A stretch of 64,000 nucleotides of DNA from Njordibacter sp028825405 (GCF_047730065.1 NZ_CP159829.1:1426001-1490000), one strand, 5' to 3'; counted from the first letter of the stretch, positions 8,635-17,792 are shown. The notes: generated by a model not told the origin, from the letters alone. Numbers and translations: made by a program.

Positions 8635-10002
8635 TTAGATCGATGCTGCCTGAGCTACCGCGTTACCGATGTAATTGGCCGGGGTTAATTTTTTAAGCTC
8701 ATCTTTGACTGATTGGGGTAACTCTAAAGTGTCAATAAAGTCTGCCATAATCTCTGCATTAATGGCTTTTCCACGGGTGAGTGCTTTTAGTTTTTCATAA
8801 GGCTCCTCAATCGCATAGCGCCTCATCACTGTTTGAATAGGCTCAGCTAGAACTTCCCAAGCGTTGTCAAGATCAGCATTTAAACGTGGAGCATTAAGTT
8901 GTAACTTACTGATGCCTTTTAGGGTCGACTGATAGGCAATCAAGCTGTGTGCTAGGCCGACGCCCAGATTGCGTAATACAGTAGAGTCGGTAAGGTCTCG
9001 CTGCCACCGAGAGATTGGCAGCTTACTGGCAAGGTGCTGCAATAAAGCGTTAGCAATGCCTAAGTTGCCCTCTGAATTTTCAAAGTCAATAGGGTTAACT
9101 TTGTGTGGCATTGTAGATGAACCTATTTCTCCAGCGATGGTTTTTTGCTTAAAGAAGCCGAGGGAAATATAGCCCCATATATCACGGTCAAAATCTAATA
9201 AAATGGTGTTGAAGCGTGCTATGGCATCAAATAACTCGGCGATATAGTCGTGAGGCTCAATCTGAGTGGTGTAGGGGTTCCAGGTTAAACCTAAGCTTTC
9301 AACAAAGGTTTGGGCGTTAGCCTGCCAATCGATTTCTGGATAAGCGCTATAGTGCGCATTGTAGTTGCCCACGGCACCGTTGGTTTTACCGAGTAACTCC
9401 ATCTTCTTAATTTGTTTAAGCTGCCGTTGAAGACGCGCAGCAACATTGGCCATCTCTTTGCCCATCGTCGAGGGTGATGCAGTTTGACCATGGGTCCGAG
9501 ATAGCATAGGTTGGCTTTGGTGATCATGGGCTAGTTGCTTTATTTGACTCAGTACGTCTTGCATCGCTGGCAACATCACTTGTTCTAAACCCTGTTTAAG
9601 CATTAAACCATGGGCGAGGTTATTAATATCCTCTGAAGTGCAGGCAAAATGGACGTATTCATTGACAGCGAGTAATTCAGCGTTGTCTTTAAACTGTTCT
9701 TTAATGTAATACTCCACCGCCTTTACATCGTGATTAGTGGTGCTTTCTATGTCCTTCACACGCTGAGCTGCGGTTTCGTTAAAACTCTCAATTAAATTTT
9801 CAAGCAGAGCATTGGCTTTGGCACTTAAGGGTGAAACCTCAGTGATTTGCGGATGAGCAGCAAGGCATTGCAACCAGCGAACTTCCACTAAAACTCGGTT
9901 ATAAATAAGTCCAAATTCACTAAAATAGGGGCGCAGTGCAGCAGTTTTACTACCATACCTGCCATCTACTGGAGAAAGGGCTGAAATTGACGATAAATCC
10001 AT
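8635..10002 (-). CDS. purB: Adenylosuccinate lyase
   Basis: PurB catalyses two fumarate-releasing steps in purine synthesis (SAICAR to AICAR and adenylosuccinate to AMP). The fumarase/aspartase superfamily signature GSSTMPHKVNP is present. I chose the ATG at 10002, which gives 455 residues beginning MDLSSISALSPVDGRY, as in E. coli PurB, with an AGGA 8 nt upstream. An upstream in-frame start at 10035 would overlap hflD. Its position after mnmA and hflD is the usual gammaproteobacterial order. Confidence 0.96.
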   Translation of the reverse strand: MDLSSISALSPVDGRYGSKTAALRPYFSEFGLIYNRVLVEVRWLQCLAAHPQITEVSPLSAKANALLENLIESFNETAAQRVKDIESTTNHDVKAVEYYIKEQFKDNAELLAVNEYVHFACTSEDINNLAHGLMLKQGLEQVMLPAMQDVLSQIKQLAHDHQSQPMLSRTHGQTASPSTMGKEMANVAARLQRQLKQIKKMELLGKTNGAVGNYNAHYSAYPEIDWQANAQTFVESLGLTWNPYTTQIEPHDYIAELFDAIARFNTILLDFDRDIWGYISLGFFKQKTIAGEIGSSTMPHKVNPIDFENSEGNLGIANALLQHLASKLPISRWQRDLTDSTVLRNLGVGLAHSLIAYQSTLKGISKLQLNAPRLNADLDNAWEVLAEPIQTVMRRYAIEEPYEKLKALTRGKAINAEIMADFIDTLELPQSVKDELKKLTPANYIGNAVAQAASI

Positions 10003-10027
10003 AACGGAGTCCTGGGTTGGGTTTTGT

Positions 10028-10756
10028 TTAATCACTAATTTGATGAAGCAGCGTGTCTAATTCGCGCTGCAAGGAATTTTTAAATAAAACTAAATGCCAC
10101 TTGCGACCACCCACTTGGCGCCACAGGGTAGTGGCTCGAATACCTGCCAAAAGATAACTGCGCACACGATTAGTATTCATGGGTTGCTGCAAATAGGTAG
10201 GATTACCAGTGACTTGTATACGAAAACGAAAGCTGCTCAATGTAGACGAGTAGGTTTCAGCCACACTTGCGAATACATTAGCGTGACTTAACTCATACAA
10301 ATCGACCTGTCTTTGACTGTGGCTTAGTTGTTTACTAATGTTATTAAGCATGTCTGGATGCTTAACTAGCTTAGCTTGTAAGTGGGCTAAACCGATAAGG
10401 TAACGGGTAATCTCAGCGGCACATGGACTACGACTTTGGGCTAAGATAGATTTTAAGGTCACTAAACCTAATCGCAAATTACTAATAGCGTTAGGCCCAC
10501 CAAATACATCTTTTGTACTTTCTGGGCTAGTTACAAAAAGAGAGGCAAGGCTACAGTTACTGGCATTTTCATCGGCTTGCCCAGTGGTTGCAATCTGATG
10601 CACTAGAGCGGCGGCCTGAACCACCGCAGCTAAAGCCATTACCCGCTCTTGGTTAGGACTTAGCTGTTCATTGTCGCTGGGGCTAGGGCTAGGGCTAGGG
10701 CTAGGGTTTAGATTATTAGTCAATGACTGCTCCTCCAAGACACACATCACCGTCAT
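10028..10756 (-). CDS. hflD: HflD-family protein with N-terminal Ser-Pro repeat
   Basis: From about residue 40 the protein matches HflD (GNPTYLQQPMNTNRVRSYL, LLAGIRATTLWRQVGG), an all-helical peripheral membrane protein known in E. coli for effects on lambda lysogeny. The longest frame is 242 residues versus about 210 normally. The extra N-terminus includes a Ser-Pro run encoded by GGGCTA repeats. That frame would overlap mnmA by 41 bp. A later start, such as ATG at 10639 or a non-ATG codon near it, is possible and would place the repeat upstream of translation. Confidence 0.88.
   Translation of the reverse strand: MTVMCVLEEQSLTNNLNPSPSPSPSPSDNEQLSPNQERVMALAAVVQAAALVHQIATTGQADENASNCSLASLFVTSPESTKDVFGGPNAISNLRLGLVTLKSILAQSRSPCAAEITRYLIGLAHLQAKLVKHPDMLNNISKQLSHSQRQVDLYELSHANVFASVAETYSSTLSSFRFRIQVTGNPTYLQQPMNTNRVRSYLLAGIRATTLWRQVGGRKWHLVLFKNSLQRELDTLLHQISD
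10680..10706. repeat. GGGCTA hexamer repeat at the hflD 5' end
   Basis: Four perfect GGGCTA units (10680-10703) are followed by GGG. Read on the minus strand they encode alternating Ser-Pro in the extended N-terminus of HflD. Unit gain or loss would keep the frame and only change the number of Ser-Pro pairs. The unit resembles, but is not identical to, the TTAGGG array at 1025-1102. Confidence 0.9.
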
Positions 10757-11813
10757 AAAAAACGATAGATTGCCCTGGGGTTATGGCTCTTTGTGGTTGC
10801 GTAAAAGCTACCTCTATTTTGTCTTTGGACAGGCGGGTGATGACACAAGCTTGATCAGCTTGTCGATAGCGAATTTTAGCCATCAATGGTACCAAGTTTT
10901 CTGACTTTAAGTTAGGACCTTTGCCATCGACCCACATCAATTGCTGACAAGTAAGGAGAGATTTAAATAAGCGGGGATGATTTTTACCTTGAGTCACAAT
11001 TAAACGATTGCGCGGTAAATCTTTATCGATAACGTACCATGCAGACTCATCATAAGCAGCCAAGCCACCAATACCTAATCCCTGCCTTTGACCAATAGTG
11101 TGATACATCAGGCCTTGATGATCACCGATCACATCTCCGTCGCTCGTTTCAATTTTGCCAGGTTGGGCAGGCAAATACTGTTGTAAGAAGTCTTTAAATC
11201 GACGCTCACCTATGAAACAAATACCTGTACTATCCTTTTTGTTATAGTTTGCCAATCCATGACGTTCGGCAATGGCTCGGACTTCAGGTTTTTCCATGGT
11301 CCCAATAGGGAACAGGGTTTGGCTAACTTCTTCAGCACCGACTGCGTGTAAAAAATAACTTTGGTCTTTGTTGGCATCTAAACCTTTGACTAGTTGGCAT
11401 TCAATACCTTCCCCTCGACGCTGCACATAGTGACCCGTGGCAATATAATCGGCTCCTAAGGTTTTTGCATAGTCTAAAAATGCTTTGAATTTTATTTCAC
11501 GATTACATAATATATCAGGATTAGGTGTGCGGCCCGCTTTGTATTCATCTAAAAAGTGTTCAAACACGTTATCCCAATATTCTGCAGCAAAGTTGGCCGC
11601 ATGCAAGACAATGCCTAATTTTTCACAAACTCCTTGGGCATCCTTTAAGTCTTGTTTGGCAGTACAATATTCTGTGCCATCATCTTCGTCCCAGTTCTTC
11701 ATGAACAGGCCTTCGACGTGGTACCCTTGCTCTATTAACAGCAAAGCAGAAACAGACGAGTCAACACCGCCAGACATACCGACGATAACCCGTTGAGAAG
11801 TGGATGCACTCAT
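10716..11813 (-). CDS. mnmA: tRNA 2-thiouridylase MnmA
   Basis: This 365-residue enzyme puts sulfur on U34 of tRNA Lys, Glu and Gln. The PP-loop GMSGGVDSSVSA is at the N-terminus, and the catalytic-cysteine contexts PDILCNREIKF and TGICFIGERRF are present. Sulfur would arrive through the TusBCDE relay, encoded at 26.9-28.3 kb. It is the first gene of the mnmA-hflD-purB-roxA run and is divergent from moaE. Confidence 0.96.
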   Translation of the reverse strand: MSASTSQRVIVGMSGGVDSSVSALLLIEQGYHVEGLFMKNWDEDDGTEYCTAKQDLKDAQGVCEKLGIVLHAANFAAEYWDNVFEHFLDEYKAGRTPNPDILCNREIKFKAFLDYAKTLGADYIATGHYVQRRGEGIECQLVKGLDANKDQSYFLHAVGAEEVSQTLFPIGTMEKPEVRAIAERHGLANYNKKDSTGICFIGERRFKDFLQQYLPAQPGKIETSDGDVIGDHQGLMYHTIGQRQGLGIGGLAAYDESAWYVIDKDLPRNRLIVTQGKNHPRLFKSLLTCQQLMWVDGKGPNLKSENLVPLMAKIRYRQADQACVITRLSKDKIEVAFTQPQRAITPGQSIVFYDGDVCLGGAVID

Positions 11814-11872
11814 AGTTTTAATTCAAGCGTTCAAGAATATAGATCACGAGTGCAATTTTAACCGAACCCAGT

Positions 11873-11892
11873 CCCTAAGCCTAGACTTAGGG
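11873..11892. promoter_or_regulatory. Inverted repeat between mnmA and moaE
   Basis: CCCTAAG and CTTAGGG (7-bp arms, 6-nt spacer CCTAGA) sit in the 104-bp divergent gap, 26 bp before the moaE ATG. It could be an operator or an mRNA hairpin in the moaE leader. No T-run follows, so it is not a normal terminator. Confidence 0.4.
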
Positions 11893-11917
11893 TCATATTC
11901 CAAGGATTTTTAACTGC

Positions 11918-12376
11918 ATGAAAACGAATGACCTCATCCTTGTGCAAGAAGCTGATTTTGATATCAACCAGCATTATCAAAAATTACTGCAAATAAACCC
12001 ATCGAATAGTGGCGCCGCTGTGCTATTTATTGGCTTAGTGCGTGATTTAGATCATGCGAAAGTAGAGGCCATGCAGCTCGAACATTATCCGGGCATGACT
12101 GAGGTGTGTTTACAGCAAATTGTTGACAGAGCCCGTTTGCGCTGGTCTTTGGAGGGAATTCATATCGTTCATAGAGTGGGAAAGCTATTGCGCCATGAAC
12201 AAATTGTGTTAGTTGGGGTCACATCACGTCATCGCAGTGATGCCTTTTCAGCTTGCGAGTTCGTGATGGACTACTTAAAGCAAGATGCACCATTTTGGAA
12301 AGCTGAATATACGGAGCATGGCAAACAATGGGTTGAGGTTAAGGCATCGGACCAACAAGCCAATGAGCGCTGGTAA
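11918..12376 (+). CDS. moaE: Molybdopterin synthase catalytic subunit MoaE
   Basis: This 152-residue protein has the MoaE landmarks: LEHYPGMTE, HRVGKL, VGVTSRHRSDAF, and the lysine-bearing YLKQDAPFWKAE near the C-terminus. MoaE receives sulfur from the MoaD C-terminus and inserts it into precursor Z to make molybdopterin. No moaD, moaC or moaA lies next to it, although moaD-moaE are usually adjacent. It is divergent from mnmA and stands alone on the plus strand. Confidence 0.9.
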   Translation: MKTNDLILVQEADFDINQHYQKLLQINPSNSGAAVLFIGLVRDLDHAKVEAMQLEHYPGMTEVCLQQIVDRARLRWSLEGIHIVHRVGKLLRHEQIVLVGVTSRHRSDAFSACEFVMDYLKQDAPFWKAEYTEHGKQWVEVKASDQQANERW

Positions 12377-12395
12377 CTTGGCCTATGTGTTGCAT

Positions 12396-12947
12396 TTATA
12401 AGTAAACGGACTCCCAACGCCACTCGCCTACATTAAGGTCTTTGATTCGCCAAGGTCCAATAGCAACGCGGATAAGGCGCAACGTGGGTAAGTCTACTGC
12501 AGCCGTCATCCTTCTGACTTGTCGATTGCGGCCTTCGCTAATGCGAATCTCTAGCCACTGAGTGGGGACTGATGTTCGCACTCTAATGGGTGGTGTTCGA
12601 GGCCAAAGAGTGTGTGTTTGCGCCCCTAGCAGTCTTACTTTTGCAGCTTGGGTAGGTCCATCTTTCAGCGTTGGCCCTGCACGCAAGTCTTTTAACTGAT
12701 GTTCATTCACTTGACCTTCCACCTGAACCCAATAGGTCTTTTCTAACTTATGTTTAGGATTAGATATCTGTTGCTGTAACTTTCCATCATTGGTTAACAC
12801 CATCAAACCCTCTGAATCATAATCTAAGCGTCCCGCAGCATAAAATTTAGGCATGCTAATGTACTTGGCGAGCGTAGGACGGCCTTGATCATCGTTAAAT
12901 TGACTCAAAACTTGATAGGGCTTATTGAAAACGAGGATGTTAGACAC
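12396..12947 (-). CDS. rluE: 23S rRNA pseudouridine synthase RluE type
   Basis: This 183-residue protein of the RsuA/RluB/E/F group lacks the S4 domain and begins directly with the catalytic domain (FNKPYQVLSQF). The catalytic AGRLDYDSEGLMVLT motif has Asp42, and GRNRQVRRM is also present. Absence of S4 and the short length fit RluE, which modifies U2457 of E. coli 23S rRNA. It lies convergent with moaE, 19 bp apart, and divergent from icd. Confidence 0.9.
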   Translation of the reverse strand: MSNILVFNKPYQVLSQFNDDQGRPTLAKYISMPKFYAAGRLDYDSEGLMVLTNDGKLQQQISNPKHKLEKTYWVQVEGQVNEHQLKDLRAGPTLKDGPTQAAKVRLLGAQTHTLWPRTPPIRVRTSVPTQWLEIRISEGRNRQVRRMTAAVDLPTLRLIRVAIGPWRIKDLNVGEWRWESVYL

Positions 12948-13009
12948 GCCGTAATTTCCTTATTGGTTCTATGAATTGTTACAATTTTGTAAAATAACTA
13001 CATTGTTCC

Positions 13010-13039
13010 TTGGGCCTGCAGGGGCATTCAAGCTATAAT
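13010..13039 (+). promoter_or_regulatory. Candidate icd promoter
   Basis: A perfect TATAAT at 13034-13039 is preceded by TTGGGC at 13010-13015 with an 18-bp spacer. It lies 76 bp before the icd ATG in the divergent rluE/icd gap. The -10 is strong and the -35 weak, which might imply an activator. No operator was identified. Confidence 0.5.
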
Positions 13040-13115
13040 ATCAAGCGACTACAAAAGCCACTTTCTAACGACTAAACACTCGCTTGAATCTTATTTTTAA
13101 GCATCTGGAGAATAC

Positions 13116-14372
13116 ATGACCTATCAAAACATTACTGTCCCAGAGCATGGCTCTAAAATTTCTGTCAATGCGGACCTCTCTCTTAACGTACCGAACGACC
13201 CCATTATCCCTTATATTGAAGGAGATGGCATTGGTTTTGACGTTTCACCTGTTATGCTTAAAGTCGTAGATGCCGCTGTAGACAAAGCCTTTGGTGGTAG
13301 TAAAAAGATCCATTGGATGGAAGTATACGCTGGTGAAAAAGCAACGGTGACTTATGATGCCGATACTTGGATGCCAGAAGAAACATTGGCTGCTTTTAAA
13401 GAATTTAAAGTCGGTATTAAAGGGCCTTTGACCACACCAGTGGGAGGTGGTATTCGCTCTTTGAACGTGGCTCTGCGGCAGGAACTTGACTTGTATGTGT
13501 GTCAGCGTCCTGTGCGCTGGTTTACCGGTGTGCCAAGCCCTGTGCTCAAGCCTGAAAATGTTGACATGGTCATCTTCCGAGAAAATTCAGAAGACATTTA
13601 TGCAGGTGTTGAGTGGCAAGCTGGCTCTGCTGAGGCGATTAAGGTCATTAAGTTTTTGCAAGAAGAAATGGGTGTGACCAAAATTCGCTTTGATCAGATG
13701 TGTGGTATTGGTATCAAACCTGTGTCAGAAGAGGGCACTAAACGTTTGGTGCGTAAAGCGATTCAATACACCATTGATAATAATCGAGACTCTTTGACCT
13801 TGGTGCACAAGGGTAACATTATGAAGTTTACCGAAGGTGCGTTTAAAGAATGGGGATATGAGATAGCCCAGCAAGAATTTGGTGCAACCCTCATAGGTGC
13901 TGGCCCTTGGTGTGAAATGGTTAACCCTAATAATGGTAAAAAAATCATCATTAAGGATGTGATTGCAGATGCCATGCTGCAACAAATCCTTTTACGTCCA
14001 GAAGAATATGACGTCATCGCTACACTGAACTTAAACGGCGATTACCTATCGGATGCCCTTGCGGCAGAAGTAGGGGGCATTGGCATTGCACCAGGTGCTA
14101 ACCTGAGTGATGATATTGCTATTTTTGAAGCAACCCATGGCACTGCACCTAAATACGCTGGCCAGGATAAGGTTAATCCAGGATCTATTATTTTATCTGC
14201 AGAAATGATGCTACGGCATATGGGATGGCTAGAAGCGGCTGATTTAATCGTGTCGGGCACCGAAGGTGCTATTCACGCCAAAACAGTCACCTACGACTTT
14301 GAACGTCAAATGGATGATGCGACTTTGCTATCTTGCTCTGAATTTGGCGATGCGATTATTGCCAACATGTAA
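13116..14372 (+). CDS. icd: NADP-dependent isocitrate dehydrogenase
   Basis: This 418-residue TCA-cycle enzyme oxidises isocitrate to 2-oxoglutarate and CO2. It is the homodimeric bacterial type, with IEGDGIG near residue 35 and the substrate/phosphorylation loop GGGIRSLNVALRQ containing Ser115, which corresponds to the AceK-regulated Ser in E. coli. The late NLNGDYLSDALAAEVGG and ATHGTAPKYAG segments are also conserved. It ends just before a strong bidirectional terminator shared with cspD. Confidence 0.97.
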   Translation: MTYQNITVPEHGSKISVNADLSLNVPNDPIIPYIEGDGIGFDVSPVMLKVVDAAVDKAFGGSKKIHWMEVYAGEKATVTYDADTWMPEETLAAFKEFKVGIKGPLTTPVGGGIRSLNVALRQELDLYVCQRPVRWFTGVPSPVLKPENVDMVIFRENSEDIYAGVEWQAGSAEAIKVIKFLQEEMGVTKIRFDQMCGIGIKPVSEEGTKRLVRKAIQYTIDNNRDSLTLVHKGNIMKFTEGAFKEWGYEIAQQEFGATLIGAGPWCEMVNPNNGKKIIIKDVIADAMLQQILLRPEEYDVIATLNLNGDYLSDALAAEVGGIGIAPGANLSDDIAIFEATHGTAPKYAGQDKVNPGSIILSAEMMLRHMGWLEAADLIVSGTEGAIHAKTVTYDFERQMDDATLLSCSEFGDAIIANM

Positions 14373-14389
14373 TCTTTTCTAAGTGCAGT

Positions 14390-14420
14390 AAAAAAAACCA
14401 GCGCAAAGCTGGTTTTTTTT
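14390..14420. terminator. Bidirectional terminator icd/cspD
   Basis: An A-run leads into ACCAGC, loop GCAAA, then GCTGGT and eight T. The stem carries A-tracts and T-tracts on both sides, so it can end icd (plus) and cspD (minus). Confidence 0.9.
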
Positions 14421-14436
14421 GGGCACCCACTTGAGA

Positions 14437-14664
14437 TTACTCAGGATGGCCAACATTTGGCTTCAGAACAATATTCACTGCCTGGGGACCTTTAGGTCCG
14501 TCTGTAAGTTCAAAATCTACATTTTGCCCAGCTTTTAAACTGCGGTAGCCGTCACTTTGAATTGCAGAGTAATGGGCAAATAAATCCTTATTTAAATTAT
14601 CATTGGAAACAATAAAACCATACCCCTTAGCATTATTAAACCATTTCACTTTGCCTGCTTGCAT
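14437..14664 (-). CDS. cspD: Cold-shock domain protein (CspD type)
   Basis: This 75-residue single cold-shock domain begins GKVKWFNNAKGYGFIV, which includes the RNP1 nucleic-acid-binding motif, followed by LFAHYSAI (RNP2-like). It binds single-stranded DNA or RNA. Position next to clpS-clpA and the slightly long C-terminus are as for CspD, a replication-inhibiting stationary-phase paralogue in E. coli. The CspD assignment rests mainly on synteny. Confidence 0.9.
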   Translation of the reverse strand: MQAGKVKWFNNAKGYGFIVSNDNLNKDLFAHYSAIQSDGYRSLKAGQNVDFELTDGPKGPQAVNIVLKPNVGHPE

Positions 14665-14843
14665 GCCTTCAACCCTCTACCTTTTTTAAATAAAAAGAAG
14701 GCTCCGTAACACTTAACCAACAGCTCTTCCAATGACTGTATAATAATATTAGCAGCAGTTTTTCATTCTGCTCTGGAAAAATGCTGACACAGGCCCAATA
14801 GTAAAGTTATTATGAAAACAATATTTAAATCTAGAGAGCAATA

Positions 14844-15239
14844 ATGCCCATTTTTTCTACACCCAACTACGATGAATTACATCAGCTAATCCAGCAACCA
14901 CTATTGGCGAGTCAGGATGATGCCAACGACCCGGATGACAACCACGACCTTCAGGTGATTGAACAAACAGCACCAAAGATTGCTCACCCATCTTTATACA
15001 AGGCTGTACTGTTGAACGATGACTATACGCCTATGGAATTTGTGATTGATATCTTAGCCCGTTTCTTTAACCATAATGAAGAACAAGCGACCCAAATTAT
15101 GCTTGCTGTTCATACCCAAGGCAAAGGGGTATGTGGCACTTATACGAAAGATGTGGCTGAAACTAAAGCCATGCAAGTCAATCAATATGCACGACAACAC
15201 AAACATCCATTACTATGCGAAGTTGAATCTGCTTCTTAG
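14844..15239 (+). CDS. clpS: ClpS adaptor
   Basis: This 131-residue protein has the ClpS core after a disordered acidic N-terminus: VLLNDDYTPMEFVIDIL and VHTQGKGVCGTYTKDVAETKA. ClpS delivers N-end-rule substrates to ClpAP. It is 12 bp before clpA, on the same strand. The N-terminal extension of roughly 45 residues is longer than in E. coli ClpS (106 residues). The N-degron-making enzymes Aat and Bpt are encoded 2-3 kb away. Confidence 0.95.
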   Translation: MPIFSTPNYDELHQLIQQPLLASQDDANDPDDNHDLQVIEQTAPKIAHPSLYKAVLLNDDYTPMEFVIDILARFFNHNEEQATQIMLAVHTQGKGVCGTYTKDVAETKAMQVNQYARQHKHPLLCEVESAS

Positions 15240-15251
15240 AGGAAAGAGACA

Positions 15252-17513
15252 ATGTTAGACAATGATTTAGAACGAAGCTTAAGCGAAGCCTATAAACACG
15301 CAAGCTGGAAGCGACATGAGTTTATGACGGTAGAACATCTATTGCTGTCGCTACTGACTAACCCATCGAGTGCAGAAGTACTTCAGGTCTGTGGGGTGGT
15401 GTTGGATGAACTTCGCTTGCCTTTAGAAAAGTTCATTAATGATACGACTCCAGTTGTTTCAGATACCAATAATGACTACGAAGTTCAACCCACTCTTGGG
15501 TTTCAAAGAGTGTTGCAGCGTGCGGTGTTCCACGTTCAGTCTTCAGGTAAAGGTGAGGTGACTGGGGCTAATGTACTGGTTGCTATTTTTAGTGAAACCG
15601 AGAGCCAATCAGTTTATCTGCTGGATTTGTTAGACGTTGAGAGAGTAGATATTGTGAACTATTTATCTCATGGAGTGAGTAGAACAGAAATGGAAGGCTC
15701 AGAAAAAACAGTGGAGGGCGAAGGAGAAGAAGCCAGTCATTTAGTCAAATACACCACTGATTTAAACGCAGAGGCGCGCAATGGCAACATAGATCCACTC
15801 ATAGGACGAGGCAAGGAATTAGAACGTTTAGTGCAGGTATTATCTCGGCGCAGGAAAAATAACCCCTTACTGGTGGGAGATGCTGGTGTAGGCAAAACAG
15901 CTATTGCTGAGGGCTTAGCCTACCAAATTGAACAAGGCAATGTGCCACAAGTCATTGCGACTTCGCAAGTATACTCATTAGATATGGGCGCCTTATTAGC
16001 GGGGACAAAGTATCGTGGCGACTTCGAAAAACGCCTCAAGGGGCTGTTGGCAGATATTGAAAAAACGCCTAATGCTATTCTCTTTATTGATGAAATTCAT
16101 ACCATTATTGGAGCCGGGGCGGCATCAGGAGGTTCGATGGATGCATCAAACTTATTGAAGCCAGTGTTGAGCTCAGGTAAGTTACGTTGCATCGGATCAA
16201 CAACGTTCTCAGAATTCAGAGGTATTTTTGAAAAAGATCATGCCCTAGCACGGCGCTTTCAAAAGATTGATGTGGATGAGCCCAACATAATTGATACTCA
16301 AGCTATTTTGCGGGGTCTTATCTCCCGTTATGAAAATCATCATCAACTTGAATATACACCTGCCGCTATTGATGCTGCAGCGGTGCTTGCGGATCGTTAT
16401 ATCACTGATAAAAAGATGCCAGACAAAGCCATAGACGTGATTGATGAAGCGGGTGCCTATCAGCAGCTGTTTGCGGTTGCAGATCGTAAGTCGTTTATTG
16501 ATGTACCAGAAATTGAAGCAGTGGTAGCTAATATCGCTCGCATACCACCGAAAAGCATATCCGCCACAGATCGAGAACAGCTTCATTCTCTCGAACAGAA
16601 TCTAAAGCGTGTTGTGTTTGGTCAAGATACTGCCATCGATACTTTAGCCAATGCTATTAAATTAGCCAGGGCAGGACTTAATGCTCCGCATAAGCCAGTA
16701 GGTAGTTTTTTGTTTTCTGGTCCTACTGGTGTGGGTAAAACAGAGGTCACTCAGCAGCTAGCCCGGGTCTTAGGTATTGAGTTAGTGCGTTTTGACATGT
16801 CTGAATATATGGAACGTCACACTGTCTCTCGCTTGATTGGTGCACCACCAGGCTATGTTGGTTTTGATCAAGGTGGACTGTTAACTGAAGCAGTCACACA
16901 AAACCCACACTGCGTGTTATTGCTTGATGAGATAGAAAAGGCGCACCCTGAAGTCTTTAACATACTTCTTCAAGTAATGGATAACGGGACTTTAACTGAT
17001 AATAACGGTAGAAAAACTGATTTTCGTAACGTTATTTTAGTCATGACGACTAACGCAGGTGCGGAGCTAATGAGTCGCAGCTCCATTGGCTTTACTAAAC
17101 AAGACCACAGTTCTGACGGTATGGGTGCGATAAAGCGTTTATTTAGCCCAGAATTCCGCAACCGCTTAGATGACATCATTCAATTTAACGTGCTTTCAAA
17201 GGATGTTATTTTAGGTGTTGTTGACAAGTTTTTGGTGGAGTTGCAGGTTCAGTTGGAAGATAAAAAGGTGCACCTTCAGGTCAGTGAAAAAGCTCGGGCA
17301 TGGCTCGGAGAAAAAGGCTATGACCAAGAAATGGGGGCAAGACCTATGGCCCGGCTCATCCAGCAAGAGTTGAAAAAACCCATGGCAGAGTTACTGTTGT
17401 TTGGTGATCTGGCAGCTGCTGGAGGAAAACTTATAGTCAACTTAAAAGGCGATAAAATTACCTTAACCAGTAAACCTAGTAAACGGGCTGCCAAGCTGTT
17501 GGATCCTGCTTAA
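15252..17513 (+). CDS. clpA: ATP-dependent unfoldase ClpA
   Basis: This 753-residue Clp/Hsp100 protein has an N-terminal Clp-N repeat, then two AAA+ modules. Walker A motifs are GDAGVGKT near residue 210 and GPTGVGKT near residue 490, and Walker B segments are LFIDEIH and LLLDEIEKAH. It unfolds substrates and feeds them to ClpP, encoded at 42.6 kb. It is co-transcribed with clpS and ends at a palindromic terminator. Confidence 0.97.
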   Translation: MLDNDLERSLSEAYKHASWKRHEFMTVEHLLLSLLTNPSSAEVLQVCGVVLDELRLPLEKFINDTTPVVSDTNNDYEVQPTLGFQRVLQRAVFHVQSSGKGEVTGANVLVAIFSETESQSVYLLDLLDVERVDIVNYLSHGVSRTEMEGSEKTVEGEGEEASHLVKYTTDLNAEARNGNIDPLIGRGKELERLVQVLSRRRKNNPLLVGDAGVGKTAIAEGLAYQIEQGNVPQVIATSQVYSLDMGALLAGTKYRGDFEKRLKGLLADIEKTPNAILFIDEIHTIIGAGAASGGSMDASNLLKPVLSSGKLRCIGSTTFSEFRGIFEKDHALARRFQKIDVDEPNIIDTQAILRGLISRYENHHQLEYTPAAIDAAAVLADRYITDKKMPDKAIDVIDEAGAYQQLFAVADRKSFIDVPEIEAVVANIARIPPKSISATDREQLHSLEQNLKRVVFGQDTAIDTLANAIKLARAGLNAPHKPVGSFLFSGPTGVGKTEVTQQLARVLGIELVRFDMSEYMERHTVSRLIGAPPGYVGFDQGGLLTEAVTQNPHCVLLLDEIEKAHPEVFNILLQVMDNGTLTDNNGRKTDFRNVILVMTTNAGAELMSRSSIGFTKQDHSSDGMGAIKRLFSPEFRNRLDDIIQFNVLSKDVILGVVDKFLVELQVQLEDKKVHLQVSEKARAWLGEKGYDQEMGARPMARLIQQELKKPMAELLLFGDLAAAGGKLIVNLKGDKITLTSKPSKRAAKLLDPA

Positions 17514-17516
17514 AGC

Positions 17517-17547
17517 AAAAAGAGCACCCTAGGGTGCTCTTTTTTTG
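17517..17547. terminator. Bidirectional terminator clpA/infA
   Basis: A 20-bp perfect palindrome (arms AGAGCACCCT and AGGGTGCTCT, 17521-17540) is flanked by five A and seven T. It lies between the convergent clpA and infA genes and can end both. Confidence 0.92.
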
Positions 17548-17573
17548 TTTGACTAAAGCTTCAAGCTGAGGCC

Positions 17574-17792
17574 TTAACGAGCTCTGTAGGTAATTCGGCC
17601 CTTGGTTAAGTCGTAGGGTGTTAATTCGACTTTGACCTTATCACCAGTCAGAATTCGAATATAATGCTTGCGCATCTTGCCGGAGATGTGAGCAATAACC
17701 ACGTGGCCATTTTCTAACTCTACACGGAACATGGTGTTAGGTAAGGTATCTATAATGGTACCTTCCATTTCAATCTGGTCTTCTTTAGCCAT
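17574..17792 (-). CDS. infA: Translation initiation factor IF-1
   Basis: This is a 72-residue S1/OB-fold protein, MAKEDQIEMEGTI to GRITYRAR, which is full-length IF-1. It binds the ribosomal A site during initiation. The ATG at 17792 was chosen because it gives the exact family N-terminus; a longer in-frame ORF extends 48 bp upstream without similarity. It lies downstream of bpt and aat in the same orientation, as in many gammaproteobacteria. Confidence 0.97.
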   Translation of the reverse strand: MAKEDQIEMEGTIIDTLPNTMFRVELENGHVVIAHISGKMRKHYIRILTGDKVKVELTPYDLTKGRITYRAR

